NCBI GenBank assembly: GCA_026395405.1 | Contig: JAPLYU010000001.1 | Span: 378,696-442,695 of the forward strand | Length of the DNA: 64,000 bases | Source: Candidatus Saccharimonadota bacterium | GTDB lineage: Bacteria; Patescibacteriota; Saccharimonadia; Saccharimonadales; Saccharimonadaceae | Direction: 5' to 3' | In this document: piece after piece, positions 53,565 to 62,400 of the stretch | Layout: each line of letters opens with the position of its first letter | Position numbering within the stretch: the first letter of the stretch is position 1 | Made by a program: the position numbers and the translations under genes | Notes under the pieces: generated by a model | The model's input: the letters and a program-made list of their open reading frames with translations, nothing else | The model's database searches: none | Told to the model about the DNA's origin: nothing

Positions 53565-54409
53565 TACTTATTAGCCTCCCAAAACATATCAATCAAGGGA
53601 TGTTTGCCAATATCAAACTCAATTACACGCCCGTATTCATTCGGTGGATATTCACGGTCCGGCTTAATCATTTCGTACCACTTTTCGGGATTGTTTTCTT
53701 TTGCTGGGATAATAAGACCTCTAGAGGCCCAATAACGATTTTTGCCAAAAATTAATGGCATATCTTTTGTTATGTATTTTTTAATATAAAAAGCAACTTT
53801 GGTGTCGGTGTCTTCTTTGTTGTCTATTATTTTTACATTAGTGAAGCCAAGTGTATACCCAGGATATTCATACACATTACGACCTTTTTGTTTTAATGGT
53901 TTACCAGTTTTAGAACTAATTGATTGTTTTATTCTACCTTTGAAACCCTTAATCAATGCATGAAAGTGTATTGATTCACTATCTTTGTGGAACTCAGGAA
54001 CAATTAAATAATCAAACTTACCACTTCTTTTTTGTTGGTTTTTAAGCCAATTTGACATTTTACTTTTACACTTACTAACATCTTGACGGTCTTCTTTAAA
54101 TGTAAATGTCGCTAAATGGTCGAACTCATTACGAAAAGTGTAGTCTTTAATTGACTTACGAGTCCTTCTTATAGAACGTTCGATATCGTTTTCATTGGGA
54201 ACATTTTTTTCGTCTGGTTCTTTAGGGGTTATATTACCATATACCGCTTTTCTAAGTTCCAATCCTGGCTTTAGTTTTTCATATGGTTTATTAGGTATAA
54301 AAACACGGACAAACTTTAAGTAATAGGTTGCTTTGGCATTAACCAAATAGAATGCATCTGTATGGCTAACAGGTTTATATAGATTAAACTCAATTATTGG
54401 GTCACTCAT
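53564..54409 (-). CDS. HUH-endonuclease replication initiator (Rep)
   Basis: 281 residues. HLATFTFKED (about 98-107) is Rep motif 1, SIHFHALIKG gives the HUH pair His148 and His150 that binds the metal, and YIKKY (208-212) carries the catalytic tyrosine region. This is the order of rolling-circle Reps of plasmids and small phages. A basic insert (GRIKQSISSKTGKPLKQKGRN) lies between motifs 2 and 3. It would nick a site on the excised circle. Transcribed towards the recombinase with overlapping micro-ORFs. Confidence 0.82.
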   Translation of the reverse strand: MSDPIIEFNLYKPVSHTDAFYLVNAKATYYLKFVRVFIPNKPYEKLKPGLELRKAVYGNITPKEPDEKNVPNENDIERSIRRTRKSIKDYTFRNEFDHLATFTFKEDRQDVSKCKSKMSNWLKNQQKRSGKFDYLIVPEFHKDSESIHFHALIKGFKGRIKQSISSKTGKPLKQKGRNVYEYPGYTLGFTNVKIIDNKEDTDTKVAFYIKKYITKDMPLIFGKNRYWASRGLIIPAKENNPEKWYEMIKPDREYPPNEYGRVIEFDIGKHPLIDMFWEANK

Positions 54410-54566
54410 CCAATGACCCTATTTCTGTCCTATATATCAAGTTATAGGACACCGCGCGAAAGCGCAGCACTGTGCACTCTGCGCTATTAACGCACGGTTT
54501 AATTATTTTGTGTCTACCCATCGACCTATTTTTTGGTATGACGAATAGACCTATGTGATGAATCAT
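54402..54566 (-). CDS. 54-residue basic ORF overlapping the rep start
   Basis: Starts MIHHIGLFVIPKNRSMGRHK and ends TEIGSLDE; its stop lies 8 nt inside rep. AAAGGA stands 6 nt before the ATG, a good ribosome-binding site. It crosses a GCGC-GAAA-GCGC hairpin, so the sequence may be constrained as structure instead of as protein. A copy-control peptide or leader peptide are the options considered. Confidence 0.4.
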   Translation of the reverse strand: MIHHIGLFVIPKNRSMGRHKIIKPCVNSAECTVLRFRAVSYNLIYRTEIGSLDE

Positions 54567-54786
54567 AGGAATTCCTTTCAAATTAAAAAATGATAATGGC
54601 TTTAGCTCATTATCATGGTCGACTGATTTGTTTGATTGTTAGATTATCCGAAACAACTCCATAAAATGAGCCTTAGCTCGTTGGTTGATAATAAATGAAT
54701 CTCTTTTGTTGTAGCATGGATGCAGTTGTTACCGCTGTCTTCAATATACGATTAAGCTTATGATATAGCAAGCATAAGCGTTATCA
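54567..54786. other. Hairpin-rich region, candidate replication origin
   Basis: No gene of convincing length. It contains TGATAATG/CATTATCA around a 9-nt loop (near 54589-54613). A CCTATG/CATAGG stem lies at its edge (54550-54569) and a GCGC-GAAA-GCGC stem at 54453-54464. Location just upstream of rep suits a rolling-circle double-strand origin or the rep promoter region. The nick site cannot be identified by eye. Confidence 0.4.
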
Positions 54787-55632
54787 TTAGTTAGCTTTTG
54801 GTGTCTTATAATCCAAACTTTTGACTGTAAATTCTTGGCCGTAATATGATGAATCCTCTGGATAATTTGCGAATATACTCCGTTTACCGTCAGAAGGGCC
54901 GCAGAAATTATAGCCAAATCCAAATTTGTTTGCAAATGCTTTAATACAAAAGTACGAGATTCCAAGATAATAATCTTGTCCCGGAATTCTTACCACTCTG
55001 ATTAATTCTCTAGATTTTTGATAATTAAAGGGGAATTTTCCAGCTCCAATAACTAAATGAGCATACTCTCTACCGTTTACTTCAAATATTTGTCCTTTGA
55101 TAGATTCTGGAACAATAAAAATATTGAATCCAAACAATCGATTCTCACCATTTTTAGGCTTGTAAGATTGGTAAGAGCTTGCTTTTGCCGTTTCGAAAAC
55201 GTATTTGTTGTCTACTTTTCTTAATTCAACCTCTTTAAGCCTATCAATTCCCCACAACGACATAGTCATACTTGGGCCCGATGATATTGGATTTGACAAT
55301 GGCCAACTTTGTATCCCAAGACCCTTAGGCTTTCCATCGACACTCACGCCTGAAACTATTTTGTAATTTGTTGCACTTGAGAATTGGACGAAACCGTCTG
55401 GGTGATAAGAAAATTTAACAATGTCTGAAGCTCTATATTGTTGATTCGTAAGTTCCATCGATGAAACCTCACCATCATCCCCATATCCAACATCCAATAT
55501 CCCAAGTCTACCGAACTGAGTATTATCATAAATTGGCAGTAATACTCCGAAACCACCATTTTTATAAGGAAGTAATTTGAAGAGATTATAATATTTTTTT
55601 GAACTAGAATCGTAGATAGTTATTCTTATCAT
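54787..55632 (-). CDS. Element protein of unknown function (281 residues)
   Basis: Not recognised. Soluble, rich in beta-strand patterns and aromatic residues (KYYNLFKLLPYKNGGFGVLLPIYD, YYLGISYFCIKAFANKFGFGYNFCG), no signal peptide or membrane segment. Two cysteines near the C-terminus. It lies 64 nt downstream of a small membrane protein gene on the same strand and ends before the candidate origin. Could be a structural or immunity protein of the element; there is no evidence for either. Confidence 0.75.
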   Translation of the reverse strand: MIRITIYDSSSKKYYNLFKLLPYKNGGFGVLLPIYDNTQFGRLGILDVGYGDDGEVSSMELTNQQYRASDIVKFSYHPDGFVQFSSATNYKIVSGVSVDGKPKGLGIQSWPLSNPISSGPSMTMSLWGIDRLKEVELRKVDNKYVFETAKASSYQSYKPKNGENRLFGFNIFIVPESIKGQIFEVNGREYAHLVIGAGKFPFNYQKSRELIRVVRIPGQDYYLGISYFCIKAFANKFGFGYNFCGPSDGKRSIFANYPEDSSYYGQEFTVKSLDYKTPKAN

Positions 55633-55695
55633 TATGTATCCATTTATTTTGGGTATGAACTTGGGCTTAAATAGTTTTCGCAGATTTCTTTAGGT

Positions 55696-55989
55696 CTATT
55701 CCTTTTTTGTATTATCTTTTTCAAAATTCTCTAGCTTTTTTGTTAAATATGAATTTTCGCTTTTTAGTTCTCTGTACGAGGTGTCCTTGTTATAAATAAC
55801 AATTACACTAGATATTACATATACTCCGACTATGATTCCTTGCCACCATGCAATTCCAGGAAAACCATTATAATCTGACTGACTTCCTTTTTCTGGAAGT
55901 ATCAAAAGAATTAACGCCAAAAACCCAAAAACAGCCGCTAAGGGTGGTGCTAGCATGTATATAATTTTACTGATTTTTTCTTTTAACAT
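55696..55989 (-). CDS. Two-TM membrane protein with coiled-coil tail
   Basis: 97 residues from ATG 55989. Hydrophobic helices at about 10-31 and 48-66, then ELKSENSYLTKKLENFEKD, a leucine-zipper-like helix. The frame opens at 56031, but TACAAT at 56002-55997 on this strand ends 7 nt before ATG 55989, the leaderless spacing, so the shorter form is chosen. Holin-like size and topology, but the coiled coil is unusual for holins. Function unknown. Confidence 0.65.
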   Translation of the reverse strand: MLKEKISKIIYMLAPPLAAVFGFLALILLILPEKGSQSDYNGFPGIAWWQGIIVGVYVISSVIVIYNKDTSYRELKSENSYLTKKLENFEKDNTKKE

Positions 55990-56061
55990 AGAACCCATTG
56001 TAGTCTCAGAAAAAAATTTAGCAAATATCATCCCAAGGTGTGTTTACTGGCCCAACACAAA

Positions 56062-56310
56062 TTATTTTATACCGAACATGTTTCCAGCAGTATTTAATAT
56101 GATACCTAGAAGGTAGGCGAGGAATGCGCATGGAAATATTAATAATATTCCTTCGATAAAACGACCATCAATTATAAAAACTGCTAGAAAAATAGCGTAA
56201 GAAAAGAACCCTAAAAAAATTCCAACTTTTCCTAAAATGTTGAATTTCGCCTCTTCGCGTCCAAGTTGATGTAACATGTGGGGTATTATAATACTTCTTA
56301 AGTATTTCAT
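56062..56310 (-). CDS. Small two-TM membrane protein
   Basis: 82 residues with two hydrophobic helices (about 28-47 and 52-75) and an amphipathic N-terminus (SIIIPHMLHQLGREEAKFNILGKV). CATAAT lies 17 nt upstream on this strand, facing the promoter of the nuclease gene at 56371. Not recognised. Together with the next two genes it forms the minus-strand cargo of the element. Confidence 0.65.
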   Translation of the reverse strand: MKYLRSIIIPHMLHQLGREEAKFNILGKVGIFLGFFSYAIFLAVFIIDGRFIEGILLIFPCAFLAYLLGIILNTAGNMFGIK

Positions 56311-56370
56311 AAACTAAACGCTATGCTATTATGAGGTTAGAAATGAATTAAAAATAAAAACGGAGCCTAT

Positions 56371-56940
56371 ATGAAAAAAGATGGTATTGGCGGTGCAAAA
56401 ACTGTAACGGGTCTTAGGTTTGAAAAAGAAGTCAATCTTCTTTCTAAAATTATAGAAGTTCCGGGTTATATGGTCGTAGGAAATAAAATATTTTATAAAG
56501 GAAAGCTTTTAGCAGAGTCATACCCTCAGGCAAAACTGTATACCCAGTTCCTAAAAGACAGGGGCATTAATTACTTAGATTACATATCTAAGCAATATAG
56601 ACCAGACGAAGCTATATACGTTCCTGAACAAAACACCATATACATAATTGAAATGAAATTTCAAAATTCAAATGGTTCAGTCGACGAGAAACTACAGACC
56701 TGCGATTTTAAACGTAAAATGTATCAAAAAGTACTGTCGAAACTTCATATCAATGTTGAATACACGTACCTGTTAAGTAGTTATTTTGATGTAGATAGGT
56801 ATAGGGATGCTTTTGAGTATATGCAGAGCGTAGGTTGTGACCATTATTTTAATGAACTCCCGCTATCATGGCTGAAATTTCCTGAGCCGGTTGTTTTAGA
56901 TGGTCAATACGATCCGGAAGATGTTGAAGTATCAGCCTAG
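56371..56940 (+). CDS. PD-(D/E)XK nuclease, candidate restriction enzyme
   Basis: 189 residues. RPDEAIYVPEQNTIYIIEMKF gives Pro78-Asp79, then Glu94-x-Lys96 on the next strand, the classic restriction-endonuclease core. GLRFEKEVNLLSKI near the N-terminus is a helix seen in several such nucleases. CGGAG precedes the ATG and TATTAT lies at 56327-56332. Its 3' end overlaps by 4 nt, tail to tail, with a D12 adenine methyltransferase, the expected partner of a type II system. Could also be a Holliday-type or repair nuclease. Confidence 0.68.
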   Translation: MKKDGIGGAKTVTGLRFEKEVNLLSKIIEVPGYMVVGNKIFYKGKLLAESYPQAKLYTQFLKDRGINYLDYISKQYRPDEAIYVPEQNTIYIIEMKFQNSNGSVDEKLQTCDFKRKMYQKVLSKLHINVEYTYLLSSYFDVDRYRDAFEYMQSVGCDHYFNELPLSWLKFPEPVVLDGQYDPEDVEVSA

Positions 56941-57863
56941 TAATTCGTAATATACAATTCTACAATTTTCCCACGTCCCGAAGCTTTTGAGTTTATTGAA
57001 CGAGCTGCATCAATTTCGTGGATTTTAAACTCTTTGTATAGTTTGCGGATGAGAGGAGAATTTGAGTTGCTCATCATAACATAACAACCCTTGTTGGATA
57101 GTTCTTTGAATTTATCCCTCAAAATTTCTTGGTCTTTTGCTGAAAAACCACCTGCTTGGTAAGATGTGAAGCTTGAGGTTTCATTCAGTGGATGATAAGG
57201 CGGATCGAAATATATAAAATCTTCCGGCCTCACTGTCCTTAAGCACTTCTCATATGAACCCATATTGATTTTCGTTTTTTGTAAGGCTTTTGATACTGCA
57301 CGAAGATTTGTCTCATCACATATAGTTGGGTTAGTCTGTTTTCCAAACGGTACATTAAATCCACCAATGCTATTTTCCCTGTACATGCCGTTGTAGCAGG
57401 TTTTATTCAGATAGATTAACAGAATAGTTTTTTCAATCGTGCGTGTATGAATTGCATTAAACCTGGCTCGTTGTTTCAAGTAGTACTCTTTGCGTTCTTC
57501 TTCTGTATTAATTTTACGGTATTGTTTTTCTAATTTGCTTAATCCAGCCACAACCGAATCGACATCTTTTTTTATATCTTCATATGCACCCATTAGAATT
57601 GCGTTTGAGTCATTAATGCAAGCGCGTTTAGGTTGAACCGAGAAGAACATTGCGCCACCACCGACCAACGGCTCATGGAATGTTTTGTAGTTTTTTGGGA
57701 ATTGTTCAACAAGATGGGGGACTAGTTTTGATTTACCGCCAACCCACTTCAAGAAAGGTCGTGCTTTAACGGTCGAATCTTTATTACTACCTAACTTACC
57801 CCCTGATTTCATCTCTTTATATTCTAACATGCAACGCCTTGACCCAACCATTAATAAATCCAT
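56937..57863 (-). CDS. DNA adenine N6-methyltransferase (D12/Dam class)
   Basis: Up to 308 residues. PFLKWVGGKSKLVPHL is the SAM-binding motif, HEPLVGGGAMFFS follows, and YFDPPYHPLNETS carries catalytic DPPY. It methylates adenine in a short site, GATC being common for this class. Starts are possible at 57863, 57851, 57830 and 57812; TATAAT at 57867-57862 ends 10 nt before 57851. Only the last about 270 residues are needed for the fold. The promoter is within about 35 bp of the right attachment core. Confidence 0.9.
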   Translation of the reverse strand: MDLLMVGSRRCMLEYKEMKSGGKLGSNKDSTVKARPFLKWVGGKSKLVPHLVEQFPKNYKTFHEPLVGGGAMFFSVQPKRACINDSNAILMGAYEDIKKDVDSVVAGLSKLEKQYRKINTEEERKEYYLKQRARFNAIHTRTIEKTILLIYLNKTCYNGMYRENSIGGFNVPFGKQTNPTICDETNLRAVSKALQKTKINMGSYEKCLRTVRPEDFIYFDPPYHPLNETSSFTSYQAGGFSAKDQEILRDKFKELSNKGCYVMMSNSNSPLIRKLYKEFKIHEIDAARSINSKASGRGKIVELYITNY

Positions 57864-57898
57864 TATAGATAAAATCTGTGGATTCGTCCTGAAACACG

Positions 57899-57916
57899 TC
57901 CACTAGCCCCAGCCAA
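57899..57916 (+). repeat. Right attachment core (attR)
   Basis: Identical to 51879-51896. Its left flank TCCTGAAACA (57887-57896) recurs beside the degenerate third copy at 58515-58524 but not at the left end. Confidence 0.8.
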
Positions 57917-57999
57917 GCACTAACACTTTTACACGAGTGCATATTTTGTTGGTCCGAATGTATTCATCGTGTTAGACTAGTTTTAAAGATAGGAAAAAT

Positions 58000-58485
58000 A
58001 TGGAAAAAAACAATAATCTCAACCCAAATACAAATATTTCTCAAAATGTGGAAAATTCTTCTGCTCAAGCTACACCCGCATATATACAGGACGAAGGTAT
58101 GAAAAAAACAGAAGATACAACCCCTAAAGTAGAGATGGGTGATGGAAGAAAAACACTTGGACCTTTCGATAAAAATATAATTTATTTTCTTCTCAGTCCA
58201 TTTATTGCGAGCATCTTAACAGGTATAATAATGGGAATTTTTAATATCCCCTACGAAAACACCCATGGTAATAATTACGGAGGACTAAACGTACTAAATG
58301 GGCTAACTGTCTCTTTGATGTACGGACCGTATGTTTTTTTAGTAGCTGCAATATTAGCAATCATTACCAATAAAATATTCAAGCTGGGTTCAACTATGCG
58401 AAAAAAGGTTTGGTATATTTACTTTGGTATTTCATCTGTAATTTTATGCATTTATGCAATTATTGAAATAGTGCACCCAGTTTGA
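58000..58485 (+). CDS. Membrane protein of unknown function between att-like sites
   Basis: 161 residues. A polar Asn/Thr-rich N-terminus (about 1-55) precedes three hydrophobic helices (about 60-83, 103-125 and 137-157). AGGA ribosome-binding site. Lies between the right core and a third core-like sequence, so it may be cargo of an older insertion rather than of the chromosome. Not recognised. Confidence 0.7.
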   Translation: MEKNNNLNPNTNISQNVENSSAQATPAYIQDEGMKKTEDTTPKVEMGDGRKTLGPFDKNIIYFLLSPFIASILTGIIMGIFNIPYENTHGNNYGGLNVLNGLTVSLMYGPYVFLVAAILAIITNKIFKLGSTMRKKVWYIYFGISSVILCIYAIIEIVHPV

Positions 58486-58514
58486 TAGAAATACTAAGAA
58501 TTTTGAAGACTCTT

Positions 58515-58544
58515 TCCTGAAACAAACCCACTAGCTCCAGCAAA
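58515..58544 (+). repeat. Degenerate third copy of the element right end
   Basis: 30 bp matching 57887-57916 at 25 positions without gaps; the 18-bp core (58527-58544) matches at 15. Located 23 bp before the clpP -10 box. Confidence 0.65.
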
Positions 58545-58567
58545 AGGAATTAAAGATTGTTTTGTTG

Positions 58568-58573
58568 TATAAT
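58568..58573 (+). promoter_or_regulatory. -10 box of clpP (leaderless)
   Basis: TATAAT ends 8 nt before ATG 58582. The region where its -35 would lie falls at the edge of the third att-like copy. Confidence 0.55.
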
Positions 58574-58581
58574 AATAGTAT

Positions 58582-59178
58582 ATGAAGAGATCTACGAATT
58601 ATTTGATTCCAACAGTTATTGAAAAAACGTTCGATGGCGAGCGGGCTTATGATATATATTCGCGACTACTGAATGAACGAATTATTTTCCTGGGCGAACA
58701 GGTTGACGAGCACACAGCCAATATTGTTGTTGCTCAGTTGATTCACTTGGCCTACGAAGACCCTAAAAAGGACATCAGACTATATATAAATAGTCCTGGC
58801 GGCAGCGTTTACGACGGAATGGCTATCTATGACACCATGCAATACATTAAACCCGATGTTCAAACGATAGGAATTGGTCTGCAGGCCAGTATGGGTGCGT
58901 TTCTTCTGTCTAGCGGCGCCAAGGGTAAACGATTTGCCCTGCCACACAGCAAAACCATGATTCACCAGCCTACAATTGGAACTCGAGGCAAGGTAACAGA
59001 TACCGAAATTGACCTAAGGGAAGGTTTGGCTGTCAAAGAAATGTTGGCTGAATTATTTGCTAAAAACACCGGTCAAAAACTGTCAAAAATCAAAGCCGAC
59101 ATGGAGCGTGATTACTGGATGACGCCAGAAGAAGCGAAAAAATACGGCCTTATTGACGAAGTCATTTCAAAATCATAA
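58582..59178 (+). CDS. clpP: ATP-dependent Clp protease proteolytic subunit
   Basis: Serine peptidase ring, 198 residues. Catalytic Ser in [19 protein letters not shown], catalytic His in [11 protein letters not shown], and Asp in [28 protein letters not shown] is the oxyanion region. The nucleophile motif reads LQASMGA in place of the more usual QAASMGA. Partner of ClpC at 30.8 kb. No clpX follows; rpoB is next. Confidence 0.96.
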   Translation: MKRSTNYLIPTVIEKTFDGERAYDIYSRLLNERIIFLGEQVDEHTANIVVAQLIHLAYEDPKKDIRLYINSPGGSVYDGMAIYDTMQYIKPDVQTIGIGLQASMGAFLLSSGAKGKRFALPHSKTMIHQPTIGTRGKVTDTEIDLREGLAVKEMLAELFAKNTGQKLSKIKADMERDYWMTPEEAKKYGLIDEVISKS

Positions 59179-59206
59179 AAAGTATTCAAAATAGGTGTAA
59201 ATAGTA

Positions 59207-59235
59207 TTGACTAATATATAGCCATGCTTCACAAT
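59207..59235 (+). promoter_or_regulatory. Sigma70-type promoter of rpoBC
   Basis: TTGACT (59207-59212), 17-bp spacer, CACAAT (59230-59235). The leader of about 160 nt contains an imperfect stem (GGGAATCTT/AAGACCCCC near 59319-59342) and GAGGAG as ribosome-binding site at 59384. No L10 or L12 gene precedes. Confidence 0.45.
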
Positions 59236-59401
59236 AGTTAACAAGAAGTAGTGTAGCTGTGTTATTCATGTCTTTTTGTATAAATGGGAATTATATATAA
59301 AAGCTAAATGCAGTTAAGGGAATCTTCGGCGCCAAGACCCCCTAATAAACATCTAAAAAATCGTATTAAATGTATTTATTTGCGAGGAGCAAACACCACT
59401 T

Positions 59402-62400
59402 ATGGCAAAAGCAAAGCCTATTAGCACCAAGCGTGTCTTCTTTACTGAGGGCGGCGCGTCACTCGAACTACCAAACTTAATAGCACACCAAAAAGACAGC
59501 TGGCGAGATTTCGTCGAAACAGGGCTTTCTGAAATATTTTCAGAACTTAACCCGATTGACGATTACACCGGTCAAAAATTATCATTACGGTTTAACGACT
59601 ACAAATTCCAGGATCCAAAAACCAGCGAACAAGAGGCCAAGGAAAATAACTTGACTTTTGACGCGCCTCTTCATGCCAACGTCGAACTTACTAATAAAGT
59701 AACCGGCGAAGTCAAAGACCAGGAAATTTATTTGGGTGATTACCCATGGATGACCGACCGCGGTACGTTTATTATTAATGGTACCGAGCGCGTTATCGTA
59801 TCTCAGTTGATTCGAAGTGCAGGCGTATTCTTTACTGCAGACAAGGCCGTAGCTCGTAATTTTTATGGTGCAAAACTTATTCCAGGACGTGGTGCTTGGT
59901 TAGAAATCGAAACTTCACCAAATGGTGTTATATATGTAAAAATCGATCGTCGTCGTAAACTCCCAATCACGACACTGCTTCGCGCACTCGGACACAGCAA
60001 AACTTCAGAGATAAAAAGTCTATTTGATGATATCGACACAGGTGAAGTCAAATATATTGAAGCAACATTAGACAAAGATTCAGCCCGTGGTTCAAACGAA
60101 GCCCTAATTGAAGTTTATCGCCGTCTTCGACCAGGTGATTTAGCGACCGTAGATAACGCTCGTAGTATGATTGAGCGAATGTTCTTTGATTTCAAGCGTT
60201 TTGATTACAGTCGAGTTGGACGATATAAATTAAACCAACGGCTTGGCATTAAACTGCCAAACACAACTGAAAATCGTGTTTTTCAGTTAAGTGATTTGAT
60301 TGCGATTATTCGCGAGATTATCCGTTTGAATAATACTCAGGACTTGCCAGACGATATCGATTCACTGTCAAACCGACGGGTTAAGTTGGTCGGCGAACTT
60401 GTTTCACGACAATTCCGCGTAGGTATGCTGCGAATGCAACGAAACGCAATGGATCGTATGAGTATGTGCGATTTGGAAACCGTAACACCTGGACAACTAA
60501 TCAATGCTCGTCCGGTTGTTGCTGCCGTCCGTGAATTCTTTGCCAGCTCACAGCTTTCACAGTTGATGGATGAAACCAACCCGCTTTCAGAACTTTCACA
60601 CAAACGACGCCTAAGTTCGATGGGGCCAGGTGGTCTTTCGCGTGAGCGTGCCGGATTTGATGTTCGTGACGCACATCCAACCCATTACGGCCGCATTTGC
60701 GTTATTGAAACTCCAGAAGGTGCAAATATTGGCCTAGTTTTGAACTTGGCTTCATATGCACGCGTTAACGAATACGGTTTTGTTGAAACTCCCTATCTGA
60801 AGGTGGTTGATGGCAAAGTAACAAATAAAGTTGTTTATTTGGACGCTGCGCAGGAAGTTGTCGAAGTTATTGCCGATGCATCAGTTAAATTGAACAAAGA
60901 TGGTTCATTTGCCGAAGAACGTGTCAGTGCCCGAAATGGTATTTTGCCAGAACAAGTTGATGCCAGCGAAGTAACCTATGTTGACGCATCACACAAACAA
61001 ATCCTTGGCTCATCCGCAGCGCTTATTCCTTTCATTGAAAAGAATCGTGTTGACAGGTCATTAACCGGTTCAGCCATGCAAAAACAGGCTGTTCCTTTGC
61101 TGATTCCTCAGTCTCCGATTGTTGGAACAGGGATTGAAGGCGAAATTGCCAAAAATACGTCTCAACTGATTTGTGCCGCCGAAGATGGCGAAGTCGTACG
61201 TGCCGATGCTGATGAAATCCATGTTAAATACAAAGACGGTGTCAAAAAGTACGAACTGATTCACTTTGCTAAAAGTAATGACGATCGGTCAATTAACCAA
61301 AAAGCCCGTGTTACGCGTGGTGACAAGGTTAAAAAAGGCGATATTTTAATCGAAGGCGCATCCATTGCTGACGGTGAATTAGCACTTGGACGCGATCTGT
61401 TGGTTGCCTTTATGCCGTGGGGTGGATATAACATGGATGATGCAACAATCCTTTCCAGCCGACTAGTCCGTGACGATACTTTAACCAGTATCAATATCAA
61501 GGATTACAATGTTGAAGTCCGCGAAACTAAACTTGGTAACGAAATCGTTACCCGGGATATTCCAAATGTCAGCGAAGAATCGCTTCGACACTTGGACGAA
61601 GACGGAATTGTCCAAATTGGATCAGAACTGAAAAACGGCGACGTACTGGTTGGAAAGATTACGCCAAAGGGCGAACAAGAACTTTCCAGCGAAGAAAGAT
61701 TATTGCGTGCAATCTTTGGCGAAAAAGCCAAAGACGTTCGCGACACATCACTGCGAATGAATAGCGCTGGTGGCGGAAAAGTCGTCGGAGTCAAAATATT
61801 CAGCCGTGAAAACGGTCATGAACTTAAAGCTGGCGTTTTGATGCAGGTCCAAATATTTGTTGCTCAACTTCGAAAAATCAGCGTTGGGGATAAATTGGCA
61901 GGACGTCACGGTAACAAGGGTGTTATTGCCAAGATTTTGCCAGTTGAAGATATGCCATACATGGAAGACGGAACACCAGTTGATGTCGTTTTGAACCCAC
62001 TTGGTGTGCCGTCACGTATGAATATCGGACAATTGTTCGAAACACACCTTGGAATGGCAGCTCGAGCACTTGGATACAAAGTTGCAACCCCACCATTTAA
62101 CGGAGTTCCAAACGACACCATCAGCGACCAACTTGAAAAAGCCGGTTATGCCAGGGATGGAAAATTCCAACTGTATGATGGTCAAAACGGAAAAGCTTTC
62201 GAAGAACGTACTACCGTAGGTGTTATGCACATGATTAAACTGCATCACATGGTCAGTGACAAGATTCACGCTCGTTCAACCGGACCATACACAATGGTCA
62301 CCCAGCAACCACTTGGCGGTAAAGCGCAAAATGGTGGTCAGCGATTTGGAGAGATGGAAGTTTGGGCCCTTGAAGCTTACGGCGCTGCCGCAACCCTTCA

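Larger units (their letters stand above)
51879..57916. mobile_element. Integrated element with serine recombinase, HUH Rep and candidate R-M pair
   Basis: Bounded by a perfect 18-bp direct repeat, unit length 6,020 bp. It separates tig from clpP. Contents: serine recombinase, two or three micro-ORFs, HUH replication initiator, hairpin-rich region, unknown 281-residue protein, two small membrane proteins, PD-(D/E)XK protein, and D12 adenine methyltransferase. Rep plus integrase suggests an integrative plasmid or a phage-like replicon; no capsid, zot or conjugation gene was seen. Base composition looks more AT-rich than the flanks by eye. Confidence 0.85.

Noticed and set aside
51879-57916. A filamentous or tailed prophage identity for the element
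   Set aside because: No Zot-like ATPase, terminase, portal, capsid or tail gene is visible; small membrane proteins alone do not support a phage.
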